Assembly (NCBI GenBank): GCA_021464525.1
Contig: JADRCO010001073.1
Coordinates: 1-22,811 of the forward strand
Reading direction: 5' to 3'
DNA: 22,811 nucleotides
Origin: Rhizophagus sp. LPA8_4_AMF
Lineage: Eukaryota > Glomeromycota > Glomeromycetes > Glomerales > Glomeraceae
The position numbers and the translations under genes are program-made. Each line of letters starts with the position of its first letter. Positions within the stretch are counted from its first letter, which is position 1. The notes beneath the pieces are model-generated. The model was not told the DNA's origin. It did no database searches and saw only the letters and a program-made list of their open reading frames with translations. Positions 10,208 to 20,920 of this stretch are shown here, in pieces.

Positions 10208-11093
10208 TGTTCACATTGCTTATAATGTGTAATGTTCTTTCAAATTATTAAAATTTATGGCGATTATTTTTGTTTTTAAGTATTTAACCACAATTCACTT
10301 ATCTCTAATTCAAATGTTCAAATGTTGGAAAGCCCAAAAATTTTTGTTCAGTCATGGACTTAAAATTAATGTTAAGTGAATGTAGTTTTAAAAAGGAACC
10401 TGCATTCGGATATCAACAGTACATACTTTACATTCTTACATTTACTAAAATTAAATTGTTAATTTCTTTTTCCAATATTTTTCCTTTGTGCCTAGAACCC
10501 ATAACTTTCTTTCGATTAAAAATTGATCCATATCTCTAGTCAAAACTGGCGTAATACGAGTAAAAAAATTCATGTAGTTAAGCGTTAGTATTCTTGGAAA
10601 TTTATGCAATGGTAATATGATATAATACTATTTGGGCAAAAGGCCTTCAGAATCATTCGGTAACCATATTGTATTCACCAAATTATCTACGAGAATTTGA
10701 GCCATGGAAGGAATAGAGATGTAAAGTGATATTAAATGGTTTAATGAAAAATAGTATGAATTATAAAATAGTTTGACGCATGTTATATATCATTCTTATA
10801 CCTGTACGACATATTTTCTTATACCGCTTTGCGGAAATAGTAATCATGTGACTTTTATTAAGGAAAAATAGCGTGAGATTTAGGCTAGAATCAGTGAAAG
10901 AAACAATAAAAGAAACAATAAAAAGAAAATTAAGGCCTCGGTCGAGGTGCTTAACAAATAAGGTTGCAGTTGAGCATCTGCAATAAATCAATTTATTTGT
11001 CTTTATACTTGTAATTACCAAATTGCTTTTAGTCAAATTATCCTATTATTATCCAAACATAAATTATATCCCGATTTCCATCTATTTAATTAT
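10208..11093. other. Intergenic DNA with a short tandem repeat and hairpin
   Basis: No supported gene: frames at 10354-10539 (plus) and 10761-11036 (minus) show no family signal. A 12-bp unit GAAACAATAAAA/GAAACAATAAAA is repeated near 10899-10922, and CCTCG-GT-CGAGG near 10936-10947 is a short perfect hairpin. The segment next to 11093 is presumably the 3' UTR of the minus-strand aminomethyltransferase gene. Confidence 0.4.
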
Positions 11094-12969
11094 TTATTTA
11101 TAATACCTTGTAGGAACAAACGGCATTTTAACAACTTGAACCTTTTGCATGCGATTTCTAACTTTAACCTGAAGTTCAGTTGAGAGTTTGTGATATCCTG
11201 ATTTAACATAGCCCATCGCAATATTTTTTTGCAATGAAGGAGATGGTCCCCCACTTGTTACTTTGCCTAATAAGACAAAAGACAAAAATAAATAAATACT
11301 ATGATAGAAGGATATAAATAAAACATATGTCTTACCAATTAACTCGTCTTTGTTATTGTAAATTTCAGCATTTTCTGATCAAACAATCTATATTAATATT
11401 GTCTACAAATACCAAAAGAAGTTGTAAAAAATACCTCTTGCCGGTGCACCTTCAACAATAAGACCAATTCGTCGACGCATTACTCCTCCTTTTATTTGAG
11501 GTATTACGTGTTCAGCTCCTAAAAAATCACTATCTTTTCTTCTTCGTTTGCCTATTAAATAAATAAAATACAAACATCAAACGTTAAAAGTGTAAACTTT
11601 GACAATAACTTAATAAACAAATTGAAATACCAATTGTCCACGTTAAACCGGCTTCTACCGGTGTCGTTGTTTCATCAAGATCATGACCATACAAACATAA
11701 TCCAGCTTCTAATCGCAAACTATCGCGAGCACCTAACCCAGCTAGTTGTACACTGGGATATTTTAAAAGAAGATTTGCTAAATGTACAGAAGCTGGTGAC
11801 GGAACGCCAATCTTGTAATAATATTGAAAGATTATAATTTCATTAAATAAGTTGATATAAGTAAAAATAAAATAATGTTTACCTCAAACCCATCTTCCCC
11901 AGTATATCCTGAACGCGTCACATGACAATCAAAACCTTTTATGTTCAAATGGCGTGCCGTCATAAACATAAAATCACTCAAGTCTTTATCGCATAATTCT
12001 TGAAGAACTGTTGCAGCTTTGGGACCTATTGAAAAATACAGATTTACGTTCTTTTATAATAATTATACTTTCGAAATTGATTAATACCTTGCAAAGCCAA
12101 CAAAGCATGATCATCAATAATTTTTAAATTAACATCGCCACCTCGTTGCTGAAATTTGCTTATTTCTTTACGAATATGAGCAGTATCTTTATCAGCACAA
12201 GCGGCATTAGAGACTATATGAATGTGATCATTATGTTTACATATAACAGTATCATCAATAATGCCTCCATTTTCGTTAGTGAAAACTGATAAAATAGAAT
12301 TATCAAGTGGTAATTCTTCTAGATCAGCTACGACTAACTTTTCAAGAAAAGACACTCGATCTCTTCCAGAAAGTCTAAGATATATAGATTGAAAATTAGC
12401 AGCCGCTATGGATTAGACAGTCATCATAAAAGGGACGATGATCTTGTCGATTTACCTCATCTGGAGCATATGTGATACATCGAATAATGAAGCGTTCTCC
12501 CGAGTGTGCAGATGCGACGCCAACACTCCTAAGCTTGAATATTGAACTGGCATAGACCAACCAGCAAAAGGAACCTAAAATATATATATATCTCTCAATA
12601 ATGATACCTTCTCTTTGAATAATTTTAGAAAATATGCAATTTAATGACTCACCATTTTCCCACCATTTTCAACGTGAAAGTCGTACAAAGCTGTCTTTTT
12701 CAGAGGCTATGTAAAATTAAATCGAAAGTTAAACATGAACGTTGTTAATAAAAAAATTCTAGAGGATAGAATTTAATAGAAATTACCAATTTATGTTCGA
12801 AAAACGGGCTAATTTATATGGTGTTATTTAAAACTGACATTGTTGTTACCTCTTCAGTGGAAACTGCATAATTTCGCTTATGCGTGGTTGAAAATAAACC
12901 TAAAACTCTGTTGGAATATAGCCTAACGCTTAATGCGCTATATTTAAATTTTGAGAAGGCACAGCTCAT
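11094..12969 (-). CDS. GCV1: Aminomethyltransferase, mitochondrial (glycine cleavage system T protein)
   Basis: Transfers the aminomethyl carbon from lipoylated H protein to tetrahydrofolate, releasing ammonia and making methylene-THF, within the mitochondrial glycine cleavage complex. Exons in order: 12969-12850, 12706-12653, 12574-12456, 12374-12088, 12025-11883, 11811-11631, 11551-11435, 11374-11336, 11266-11094. All introns are GT-AG, 60-81 bases except the first (143), and the product is 410 aa, as expected. Residues 1-38 lack acidic residues and are rich in Arg, Lys, Ser and Tyr, a matrix targeting signal. Then come [22 protein letters not shown] (60-70), ASLFDVSHM and [14 protein letters not shown]115 in VVADLEEL matches the Asp proposed to be catalytic. 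Folate-site motifs [10 protein letters not shown] and [20 protein letters not shown] follow. The C-terminal barrel contains IGLIVEG and [10 protein letters not shown]. It is divergent from the dynein gene, 254 bases away. Confidence 0.96.
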
Positions 12970-13223
12970 AATAATAAACTAGCTTTCAAAACGAAGGAAT
13001 TTCACTATATAAAAATAGACAATCGGCTTTATATTATATATCACGCCAATCATGGACGTGATATACGATTATACCCATTCGGTTTTTCCAAATATGTACA
13101 ATCTTTTTAATCCATTGGATTCCTTGCTTTTGGGTCATTAGCGTGTGGCGGCGAATGTTTTTTAAACCGGACTTATCAACTTTAACCCAAAATTTTAACG
13201 GAACAATTTAAAATTATTTCACT
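12970..13223. promoter_or_regulatory. Compact divergent promoter with a 9-bp palindrome
   Basis: Only 254 bases separate the start codons of the aminomethyltransferase (minus) and dynein intermediate chain (plus) genes, so both promoters and 5' UTRs lie here. TATATCACG (13037-13045) and CGTGATATA (13057-13065) form a perfect inverted repeat with an 11-base spacer, which might bind a dimeric factor. No known site is assigned. Confidence 0.5.
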
Positions 13224-15981
13224 ATGGAAATGGAACGTAGAAAAGAAGAGTTAGAAAAGAAAAGGCAAAAACTTGCCGAACTTCGTCGTGCAAGAGAAGA
13301 GAGGAAACAAGTGTTTAGCACTGCGACTCAGAAGCAAGAAGAAAAACCTGTGGTTAGCAACATAAATTTCGTGTTTTTACAACCGATTTTAGCATTCAGC
13401 TGTGGTTTACCTTTTTTGTTTATATAGGAAAGGAGTCGCAAGGAACAGATCGATGATCTTGTCAAATCCCTGTTAAAGGACAAAGCTACTGGAGATCATC
13501 CTGGAACACCAACATCATCAAAATCTGACGACGTAGAGCCCGGAATAACTTCACATCATGCACGTCTCAGTTCTATTTCCACAGGTTATTCTCCCGGAAC
13601 TTCTGTTCCTCAAAGGTAAAGTTTATAAACTGTCCGTCAATATTTGAATGCTTGTAAATAATAGTTTTAATTTTTGAATAATGCAGTCCGAGTATATTGG
13701 CACCTTCCCGTTATATTCCAGATTTCTCTTCTTTCGAAGCAGTAATATTAGATATTGCTCCAAAGGTAGTTAGTAATTCAATTCTATTATTTGTCATAAG
13801 AAACTACTGATTTTCTTATAATTATCACTATCCATTAGGAACTCATTCTTTACAGTAAAGAAGTTCAAACCATTGAAAAATCCTTTGGACCACCACCACC
13901 TAACGAAGACGAAATTCGAACTAAAATTTTAAAGGAACAAGAGGAAAAAGAAAAGGCACGTCAAGCTGCTTTGGAAGAAGAAAGATCGAGATTGGAAGAG
14001 GAAAAGAAGAAAATGCAACAACTTAAAGATATTTCAGAAGATGCTAGAAAAAAGATTATTAGTTCAAATGAATTTGTTGAATTTATTGATCATTCAACTA
14101 AAATTGTTGAGAGGGCGCTTAATGAAAATTATGACTATATGAAAGATTATTCAATTATTAAGGATAATGAGAAGTAATATTTTTTTTTTTTACTAAAAGT
14201 GTTATTTTACTTATTTATTCATCTTCACATTATCCTATATAAAAGCGATGACCAGTCAGGCTCCAGAGTTAAATATGTAAACTCATTCTTTGACGACCGA
14301 TGGACCAAAAATCGTTCAGTCACTGATGTAAATTGGTCGCGCAAAGTAAATATATGCCTAAATATTTTTTGATTTATTGTTTTTCGGTGATTTAAAATAT
14401 TAGGATATTAATGAAATTTATTGGTTTAGAATCCTGAAATTTGTGTTGCTTCATATAATAAAAACCCTATGGCAATGAATGAACCAGACGGTGTCGCTAT
14501 AGTATGGAGTTTGAAATTATTGGGACGACCCGAATATGTTTTCCATTCGCAGGTACTTCTTCTTTCACCATAGTAAAATTTTAAAATAATATAATACATA
14601 ATCTAACCCTCTCATCAATGCCCATTACCTGTCGTAGTCGGATGTTCTTACTACAATGTTTTCTGAGTTTCACCCAACTCTTGTAATAGGAGGAACATAT
14701 TCAGGTCAAATAGTGCTTTGGGACATGAGATCAAAATCTTTACCTGTTCTCAAAACACCTCTTTCAGCTTCTGGGCATACTCATCCTGTATACTCAATGC
14801 AAATGGTGGGGACACAAAATGCTCATAATCTCATCACTGCAAGTACGGATGGATTAATATGTTCTTGGCAATTGGATATGTTAGCTCAACCACAGGTAAT
14901 GATTTATTTTCGTGATTTAAACAGTGATTTAATGGATTGTTTTATTTATATTTATTTTATTTTATTTCTTTTTCTTTTTTTTTTCTTCTTAGGAAACCCT
15001 AGAACTAGTTCATGCCGAACATAGCAAGACAGACGAAGTTTCGGTTACAGCTCTTGGTTTTCCAGATGATGAAACTGCAGCTTTCTGGGTTGGTACGGAA
15101 GAGGGTATTGTCTATCAAGCCAATAGATATGGCCGTGCTGGCGGGTAAAGAAATTAATTAATTTCTATGATGCAATAAGAACATAACATCAGATGCTAAG
15201 GCCTTCTTTTTTATTAACAACAGCAAAGCCGGTATTAATCCATATGATGTATATAAAGGACATTGGGGACCTATTACAGGTCTTCATTTTCATCCTATAG
15301 CTGGTCAACTTAACTTTTCAGATTTATACTTGACTTCTTCTGTGGACTGGACATGTAAACTGTGGAGAGCTAAAGTAAGATAAAAAAGAAAACAATAATT
15401 TATCTTATACGAGATAGTAATTAGTACTAATTCAAATTTTTTTCATTAAATTAGTCTATTTCAAAACCATCGACATCACCACAGACAATTGCTCCATTAT
15501 ATTCATTTGAAGGCGCTGATGATTATGTTTATGATGTTAAATGGTCCCCCAAACATCCAGCGGTGTTTGCTTCTGTAGATGGTACAGGAAAATTCTCTTT
15601 GTGGAATTTGAATGTTGACACAGAGGTAAGAACCGAGTTTTTTAAAGTTTATTGGAGTTTAATTAAGTTCTCACATTATATTTAATAGGTGCCAATTGTG
15701 AGTACTCAAGTTGGAAGTCAAGCTAAAGCTTTGAATAAAATTAATTGGGACAAGGACGGACGAAGGACAGCAATCGGTTCTTCGGATGGTCGAGTCCACA
15801 TTTATGATATTGGAGAGGTAATTTTTAATTATACAATTATTTATTTAGAATCGTCCCATTTTATTGAAAAAAAATTTTTTTTTTTTGATAGTTGGCACAA
15901 CCACGTGATGATGAATGGGAAATCATGCAGAAAACGATTTCTGAAATGACTACGGAGAATCATAATGGAAGATACAAGTAA
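13224..15981 (+). CDS. DYNC1I: Cytoplasmic dynein 1 intermediate chain
   Basis: Scaffold subunit linking dynein heavy chains, light chains and dynactin for minus-end microtubule transport. Exons: 13224-13352, 13428-13615, 13687-13765, 13839-14173, 14246-14345, 14430-14552, 14638-14895, 14993-15144, 15224-15374, 15455-15625, 15689-15817, 15892-15981; all GT-AG, giving 634 aa, a normal length. Residues 1-30 form the conserved charged helix ([20 protein letters not shown]) that binds dynactin p150 and NudE in the family. A Ser/Pro linker follows. ILYSKEVQT (135-143) sits where relatives carry the Tctex1 and LC8 sites, and KEVQT resembles the LC8 motif KETQT. A second charged helix covers about 165-197. 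From about 250 to 610 come WD40 repeats, recognised by [53 protein letters not shown] and [14 protein letters not shown]. Exon 1 could end three bases earlier (13349); 13352 is preferred for its GTTAG donor. Confidence 0.95.
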
Positions 15982-16004
15982 TAAATATGTAAATCAGTAA
16001 TAAA
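15980..16004 (+). terminator. Candidate polyadenylation signals of the dynein gene
   Basis: AATAAA occurs at 15980-15985, overlapping the stop codon, and again at 15999-16004. The second is the more plausible signal. In such AT-rich DNA the hexamer can occur by chance. Confidence 0.35.
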
Positions 16005-16416
16005 AATAATTTTAATTTTATTATAAACTTTTTAATAACAATATAACAATTTGATCATAATTAATTAAATCATAATATTTATGATTAGAAGTATATAGTA
16101 TTTTTACATATTATATTTTATTTTTCCTCAAAGAATTATACTTTTTGGAATATTTTATATTATAATCTTTATTTTAGGTACTTTCAAAAAAGTTTAGTTG
16201 TAATATTATAAATATCAATTTTAATAAATTTACTTAAATCATTTCAGTATCTGAAATTTTTATATATATCTATTTTGAATATCTGATATCAAATACCCTT
16301 TTTTTGCTATAGAAGTAGAATGCAACTTTTGGTAGTTAGCTGTATTCATATTCATAGAGGTATCCATTCTTTTGAAATATATTTCAAGTAATTCCTAAGA
16401 TATTCTTTTACTAGTA
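16005..16416. other. AT-rich intergenic DNA, nothing recognised
   Basis: Sequence between the dynein gene and the nested transposons. No ORF or clear repeat is visible beyond short AT runs. Confidence 0.4.
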
Positions 16417-16439
16417 AGGGCAGTGACAGATATTACCTA

Positions 16440-16452
16440 ATATTCATTTATT
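16440..16452. repeat. Target-site duplication of the LINE, 3'-end copy
   Basis: ATATTCATTTATT here is identical to 19988-20000. The last Ts merge with the poly-T run (poly-A on the element strand), so the true duplication is 11-13 bases. Confidence 0.85.
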
Positions 16453-19400
16453 TTTTTTCTGCAGTACATGATATAATTTATTAGAGTTAATGTTATAATT
16501 TACAAATTGTGTAATTACAAGCTATCTAATATAATTAATTATACCACCACCTGTCATCTATAAAGACCCCTTATGTGTACTGTTGGTGGATGTTATCTCT
16601 ACACAAGTAAGAATGCATGACAGCACTCTATTTTAGAGGAATCTCCCTGTAGTCAAAGAGACATGGTATCCAAGGACCTGCTATACTACAAATTATACTT
16701 TAAACCCCTTTGACCCCATACTGGAACTGAACCTTTAATGATAAGAGAAGAAATCACATCTTTACAACGGTGGAGACCAATGCATTTCCTGTTATATGCA
16801 TCCAAATGATATAAGGTACAGTGATTTGGATCAACTTGAGGCTAAAACCTTTTAAAATCTCTTTTCTTTGATGGTGTGATACCATTAACAAGTTCATACA
16901 TAATAAGTGCTTCACATCGAGAAACCCAAATGAGCTTTTGGAAATAAATAAAGAAAAGTTTAATAACTTTTTGAACTACAAATTTACCAACAGATCTACT
17001 AGAAGAGATTGCATAAAGCTTGTTAGCAATTGTGGAAGAGATTAATCCTCTAGTAAGTTCTACATAATTGTGTTCTTTCAGAAGTGAAAATGCTGGGTCA
17101 AGGTATTCAAAAATTGATTGCTTAAGTAGTTGGAAATTTGGTGACTTGTTGGTACGTTTAGTAATGCTTTTCTTAATTTTCTCTGTAATAATATCTTCTA
17201 GGTTAGCCCAAGTTTGTTAAAGAACTGTACAGGTTATAAGATGTGAAATCGATTCAATATCATCCAAGTTACATAGAGGACATGTGATATCATCATATAC
17301 TAGAGTTGAACGTTTGCATAAATTCATGATGGTGGTAAGTAAATTGTTAATACATCTTATTGAAAATTGTAAATTATTATTAATCGTGAAAGATGTACAA
17401 CATGTATTTGAAATGCTATGCATATAATCCCATAACGCATTCCATTTAAAAGAATTATGTTGAAGATTATTATAATTAAAGGTGTCATTCCAGTATGAAT
17501 TACATGATCAACTAGACAAAATTAAGTATCTAAAAACTAAATTGTTAAATTCTCTAATATTTCTATATATAACTATATTGTTCTAACACAGATAAAATAA
17601 AATACTATGCAAAGAATAAAATTTATCTAAATTAATACATCTATCTACATTAACTAAACTAATTTCCTGAGCATGTTTGGCTATAAAATCTGTGGCATCA
17701 TTCCAAATATTATCAGAATGACCTTTAACTTTAATCATTTCAAATGCTAGATTCTTATCTATAATAAGCTCCTTAATTGCATAAATAATACAATAGTTAT
17801 TTTGCCTAAGAATATAATTAATCCTATTCGAAAAATTAAGAGCTCACATGATTCCATCAATGGCTGCTTAGCTGTCTGTATAGATGCGTAACTTACTATG
17901 TTCCAGGATAGTTAAAATAGCCATTAATATTGCCAAAAGCTCCAGTCTTGTTGATGACAGAAAATTCACTATACTACACTCAAAACTGAGTTCCAAGCCC
18001 TTGAGAATCCACCCTGCGCCCATTATATTGTGGTCACATATGTCAGAATCAAACATATTGTAGGACCCATCTGTGTATATTTGAAAGACTTTATTAGAAT
18101 TTTGTGACATCGAGTTGAGGCAAAATATGAAATCTTTAACGAAGGTATGATTGGATATCCATTTTCTAATTAAAGATATGTCCAGTGCGTTTGCCGTAAT
18201 AGATGGTATAAGAGGTTCCTCAATATAGATTGGATTAACCTCAGAATTAGTTATCAAATGAGTGAGTGGAAGAGGAGTGCAGAGTTTCATCCTTTTAGAT
18301 GTGAAAGGATTGTTAGTAATATGAGAAATACAAATCACTTTTGCTGAGCGGACGCGTGAACTTATGATGCATTGCGATGAGTTTATTGTGATAGAATGAG
18401 TATTATGTGGGATCGAAAGTAGACAGCTATTACATTGTTTGAGCATATTTGAATTTTGATCAATTTGTATCCAATGTTGAATCGAACAAACTATATTCAT
18501 GGATTTGGAAATGATTTTGCCTAGCAATGCGTTTTCATTATGTTTCGCTACAATCTATTCTTTTTTCTGTTGATCTGTGCTAGGTGAAATTAATTTAACA
18601 TTAAAAAAAACGTCTGTAAGGAAGCGATAGAATTTAAACCATTGTGATAAAAGATTGTACAAGTTGCCAGAAGTTAAAATTTTTTGAAGTCTTTGGTAAA
18701 AGAGTGGCACTCTTCCTCTTGTGTTGAGACCAAGTAAATGCTTAAGTTGAAACCAGGTAAGTAACTTTGTACCATCATTAGTTAAAAGTTGATTAATATT
18801 AATCAACGATAATAGCACATTCTTCCTATGTCGAAATGAGTTGATGAATTTGTTATTATTAGGAGCTATATTATCTTCAATAACAAAATTTTTCAGAATA
18901 TGGTGAATAGAAGGACCATTAACTTTAATATCCCAAGTATCGTGAAAATTTGAAGTTTGGAATGAATAACACTGATCTTTGAGAATTTTTAAAAGATTAA
19001 AGGTAAGGTTCTTCTTAATATCGATGCCTAAAATTAAAAACAGATATACCGTAAGAATGCATTTATTTAATCTCAATTGTAGTTGTGAATATCTGAATCT
19101 TAAACACATAGTTATACCACTCCATTTTGAGTCGTTGATTCTAATCATAAAGTCTGTAGATTGTGTTACCAATACACTATTATAGAGAGAAAACACCCAC
19201 TAGACCACAATGCGGGACTATATTATTATTGACAGTTGACGCAATTCCCATTTTGGTTTTAATTAATCTTAAGAACAGATTATGTATCATTCTACACACC
19301 GATTCCTTGAGAAAAGTTGTTTTGACTAGATAAGAGAACTTTGGGATAAGCACCACATTGCATATGTAAACTAATTGAGCTGTGGTGGTTCTTTTGAACT

Positions 19401-19988
19401 GTAGAATTGATACCATGTCATGGACTTCTTGTTTTAATAAATCAATAATATGTTTAGAAGATTTGTGACTTCTAACATAAACTCACAAGTATTTAGAGGC
19501 AATCGAAGGGTTGTTGGCCTTCACTAGCGTTTTTTCTGTGCCCAAAGTTATTGATAGAACTTCATTCGTGCTATTATCCAGATTGATTACAATTAGTTCC
19601 TATTTATTGCCATTGATGTGAATATCATTTAGATCATAAAATTCTGATGATAATTGTGTGATTTGCTCCATTTGAAATTTGTTACTTGAGATCCAAGCAG
19701 TATCATCTGCATATGCTATGCAAGCAATTCTTAGCTCTAATTTGTCAATTTGCGGAGGTATATCAGTAGGCCAGTCTATACTTATCATATATCCAAGGTC
19801 AGTATGATGTTGTATTCATGTAAGAAGAGAATCATAGAAAATTCTCCAAATAAGAGGTGATATCATCTCTTCCTGATCTATACCATCCCCAGCTGTAAAT
19901 ATATCTGAGAGGCCATATGCGGTGATGACACGCATCTTATAATTGTTGAACAAATTGATAATAAAATTAATAACCAATGGTGGGAGCA
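16451..19988 (-). mobile_element. 5'-truncated LINE (non-LTR retrotransposon) with RT and RNase H
   Basis: The element lies on the minus strand. It ends in a poly-A (T run at 16451-16458) after a 3' UTR of about 380 bases and is flanked by an 11-13 bp duplication. At its 5' end it begins abruptly inside reverse transcriptase, just before GIDQEEMISPLIW, so the endonuclease and the first RT motifs are missing. This is the usual outcome of incomplete target-primed reverse transcription. The presence of RNase H places it near the I/Tad-type group of elements rather than plain L1; the clade is inference. Confidence 0.88.
16842..19987 (-). pseudogene. Inactivated LINE ORF2: partial RT, RNase H, C-terminal Cys/His motif
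   Basis: From 19987 the frame reads GDGIDQEEMISPLIW and CIAYADDTAW (the RT catalytic YADD), with stops at 19816, 19600 and 19483. After GVFSL a one-base shift near 19185-19200 moves it into a second frame (FSLYNSVLVTQS), which then runs to the TAG at 16842-16844, interrupted by stops at 18555, 17868, 17844, 17583, 17508 and 17217 (lower coordinates). This frame has RNase H motifs in order: FQIYTDGSYN (about 18066-18085), STRLELLAIL, LRIYTDS followed by a stop where family members have Gln, and KGHSDNIWNDATD. Near 17230-17290 CPLCNLDDIESISHLITC gives a C-x2-C-x10-H-x3-C motif. With nine stops and a shift it cannot make a working enzyme. Confidence 0.88.
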
Positions 19989-20000
19989 TATTCATTTATT
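19988..20000. repeat. Target-site duplication of the LINE, 5'-end copy
   Basis: ATATTCATTTATT, identical to 16440-16452, directly borders the truncated RT coding sequence. It fixes the 5' insertion boundary. Confidence 0.85.
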
Positions 20001-20011
20001 ATAAGTTTATA

Positions 20012-20034
20012 ATATATATATATATATATATATA
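20012..20034. repeat. AT dinucleotide microsatellite
   Basis: An uninterrupted AT run of about 23 bases inside the right half of the split inverted-repeat element. Confidence 0.9.
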
Positions 20035-20132
20035 ATATTCCCTTTCCCCTAGGCTTATAATAAATCTTATATTACATTATATAGATTAAGATCTTTTTTA
20101 CTAAGATATTACCTAATATCTGTCACTACCCT

Positions 20133-20758
20133 AATCTTAAACTTTATTAAATATGTAAAATATCTGTTATTATCTATACATTAAAAATGGCCTGAATTAA
20201 TATAAGATATTTTCTATAGCTTTTTACTTTCAAATTTAATGCAAGTTTATCTAAACTAAATTCTATAAACTGTAAATTATTAATAAATTTAAGTAAATTA
20301 AACTTAAAAGATATATATATTTAACTTTATTTTTGCATTCTATAATTTTTATTATTCATTTATTCCTACTTCTTTTTATTATCATATAATAATCATATAA
20401 TTAATATAGTTAAATAAATTGTAAAAATTACTGGAATATATATTTTTTCAACTTTTATTTAAAGTTTTAGATTTTAGATTACAATCTTTATATATTAAAC
20501 TTTTTTTATATATCTAGTATTATTTAATTTACTTTTTCTTTAAATTAATAAATATAGTAATTTTATATAATATTGTTTTTTATAAAGTATATAATTTTAT
20601 TATAGAAGATTTTTATATAAAAATATAATAAAATATAGATTTTCTTAGTTTTTTTAATTGAAAATATTAATACTTTAAATTTTATAATAGAATAAAAAAA
20701 ATTTGCATATAATACTTCTAATTTTTAAATTAAAAAATGCTTTTTCAGATTTAATATT
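20133..20758. other. Extremely AT-rich intergenic DNA
   Basis: Almost pure A and T with many short TATATA and TTTAAA runs. No frame, RNA gene or clear repeat boundary could be supported. Confidence 0.5.
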
Positions 20759-20920
20759 TGAGACCTTCAGTTTGCAATAGAAAAGGAGGAAACTGCCAAA
20801 AAAAATTAAAATTATATTTATATGCTAAATATGTTCTATTAATTATAAAAAGTTCAGATTTAATATAACTTAAAAAATTTTTTTCTAATAGTTTTCTCTC
20901 TTTCTATTGCAAAGATCTCA
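20759..20920. repeat. Foldback repeat, about 160 bp
   Basis: The left arm (20759-20794, with TTTGCAATAGAAA and GGAAACT) pairs with the right arm (20890-20920, AGTTTTCTCTC... TTTCTATTGCAAAGATCTCA) with a few mismatches and a small indel. The spacer is AT-rich and non-coding. It may be a MITE whose ends are the arms, or an internal part of a larger one. Confidence 0.55.

Larger units (their letters stand above)
16417..20132. mobile_element. Small inverted-repeat element (MITE) split by a LINE insertion
   Basis: AGGGCAGTGACAGATATTA at 16417-16435 is matched, with one mismatch, by the reverse complement of TAATATCTGTCACTACCCT at 20114-20132. Both ends also carry the subterminal word ATATTACCTAATAT. 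If the LINE at 16451-19988 and one copy of its target duplication are taken out, the two halves (16417-16452 and 20001-20132) rejoin as a non-coding element of about 168 bases with 19-bp ends. Its interior includes an AT microsatellite at 20012-20034. A target duplication for this outer element is not evident (GTA on the left, AAT on the right). Confidence 0.65.

Noticed and set aside
10761..11036. 91-codon minus-strand frame as a small gene
   Set aside because: No family resemblance, no upstream exon, and it includes a simple repeat of GAAACAATAAAA.
11622..11837. 71-codon plus-strand frame
   Set aside because: Antisense to exon 6 of the aminomethyltransferase gene.
3049..15981. Functional gene cluster of the four protein genes
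   Set aside because: The products act in unrelated housekeeping or chromatin processes and are simply neighbours; no shared pathway is supported.
16842..19987. Stop-codon reassignment or readthrough to keep the LINE ORF active
   Set aside because: All three stop codons interrupt the frame, there is also a frameshift, and the host genes in this window use the standard code.
16417..20132. A single large DNA transposon carrying RT between the inverted ends
   Set aside because: The poly-A tail and the 11-13 bp duplication immediately around the RT segment show that it arrived as a LINE inside a pre-existing small element.
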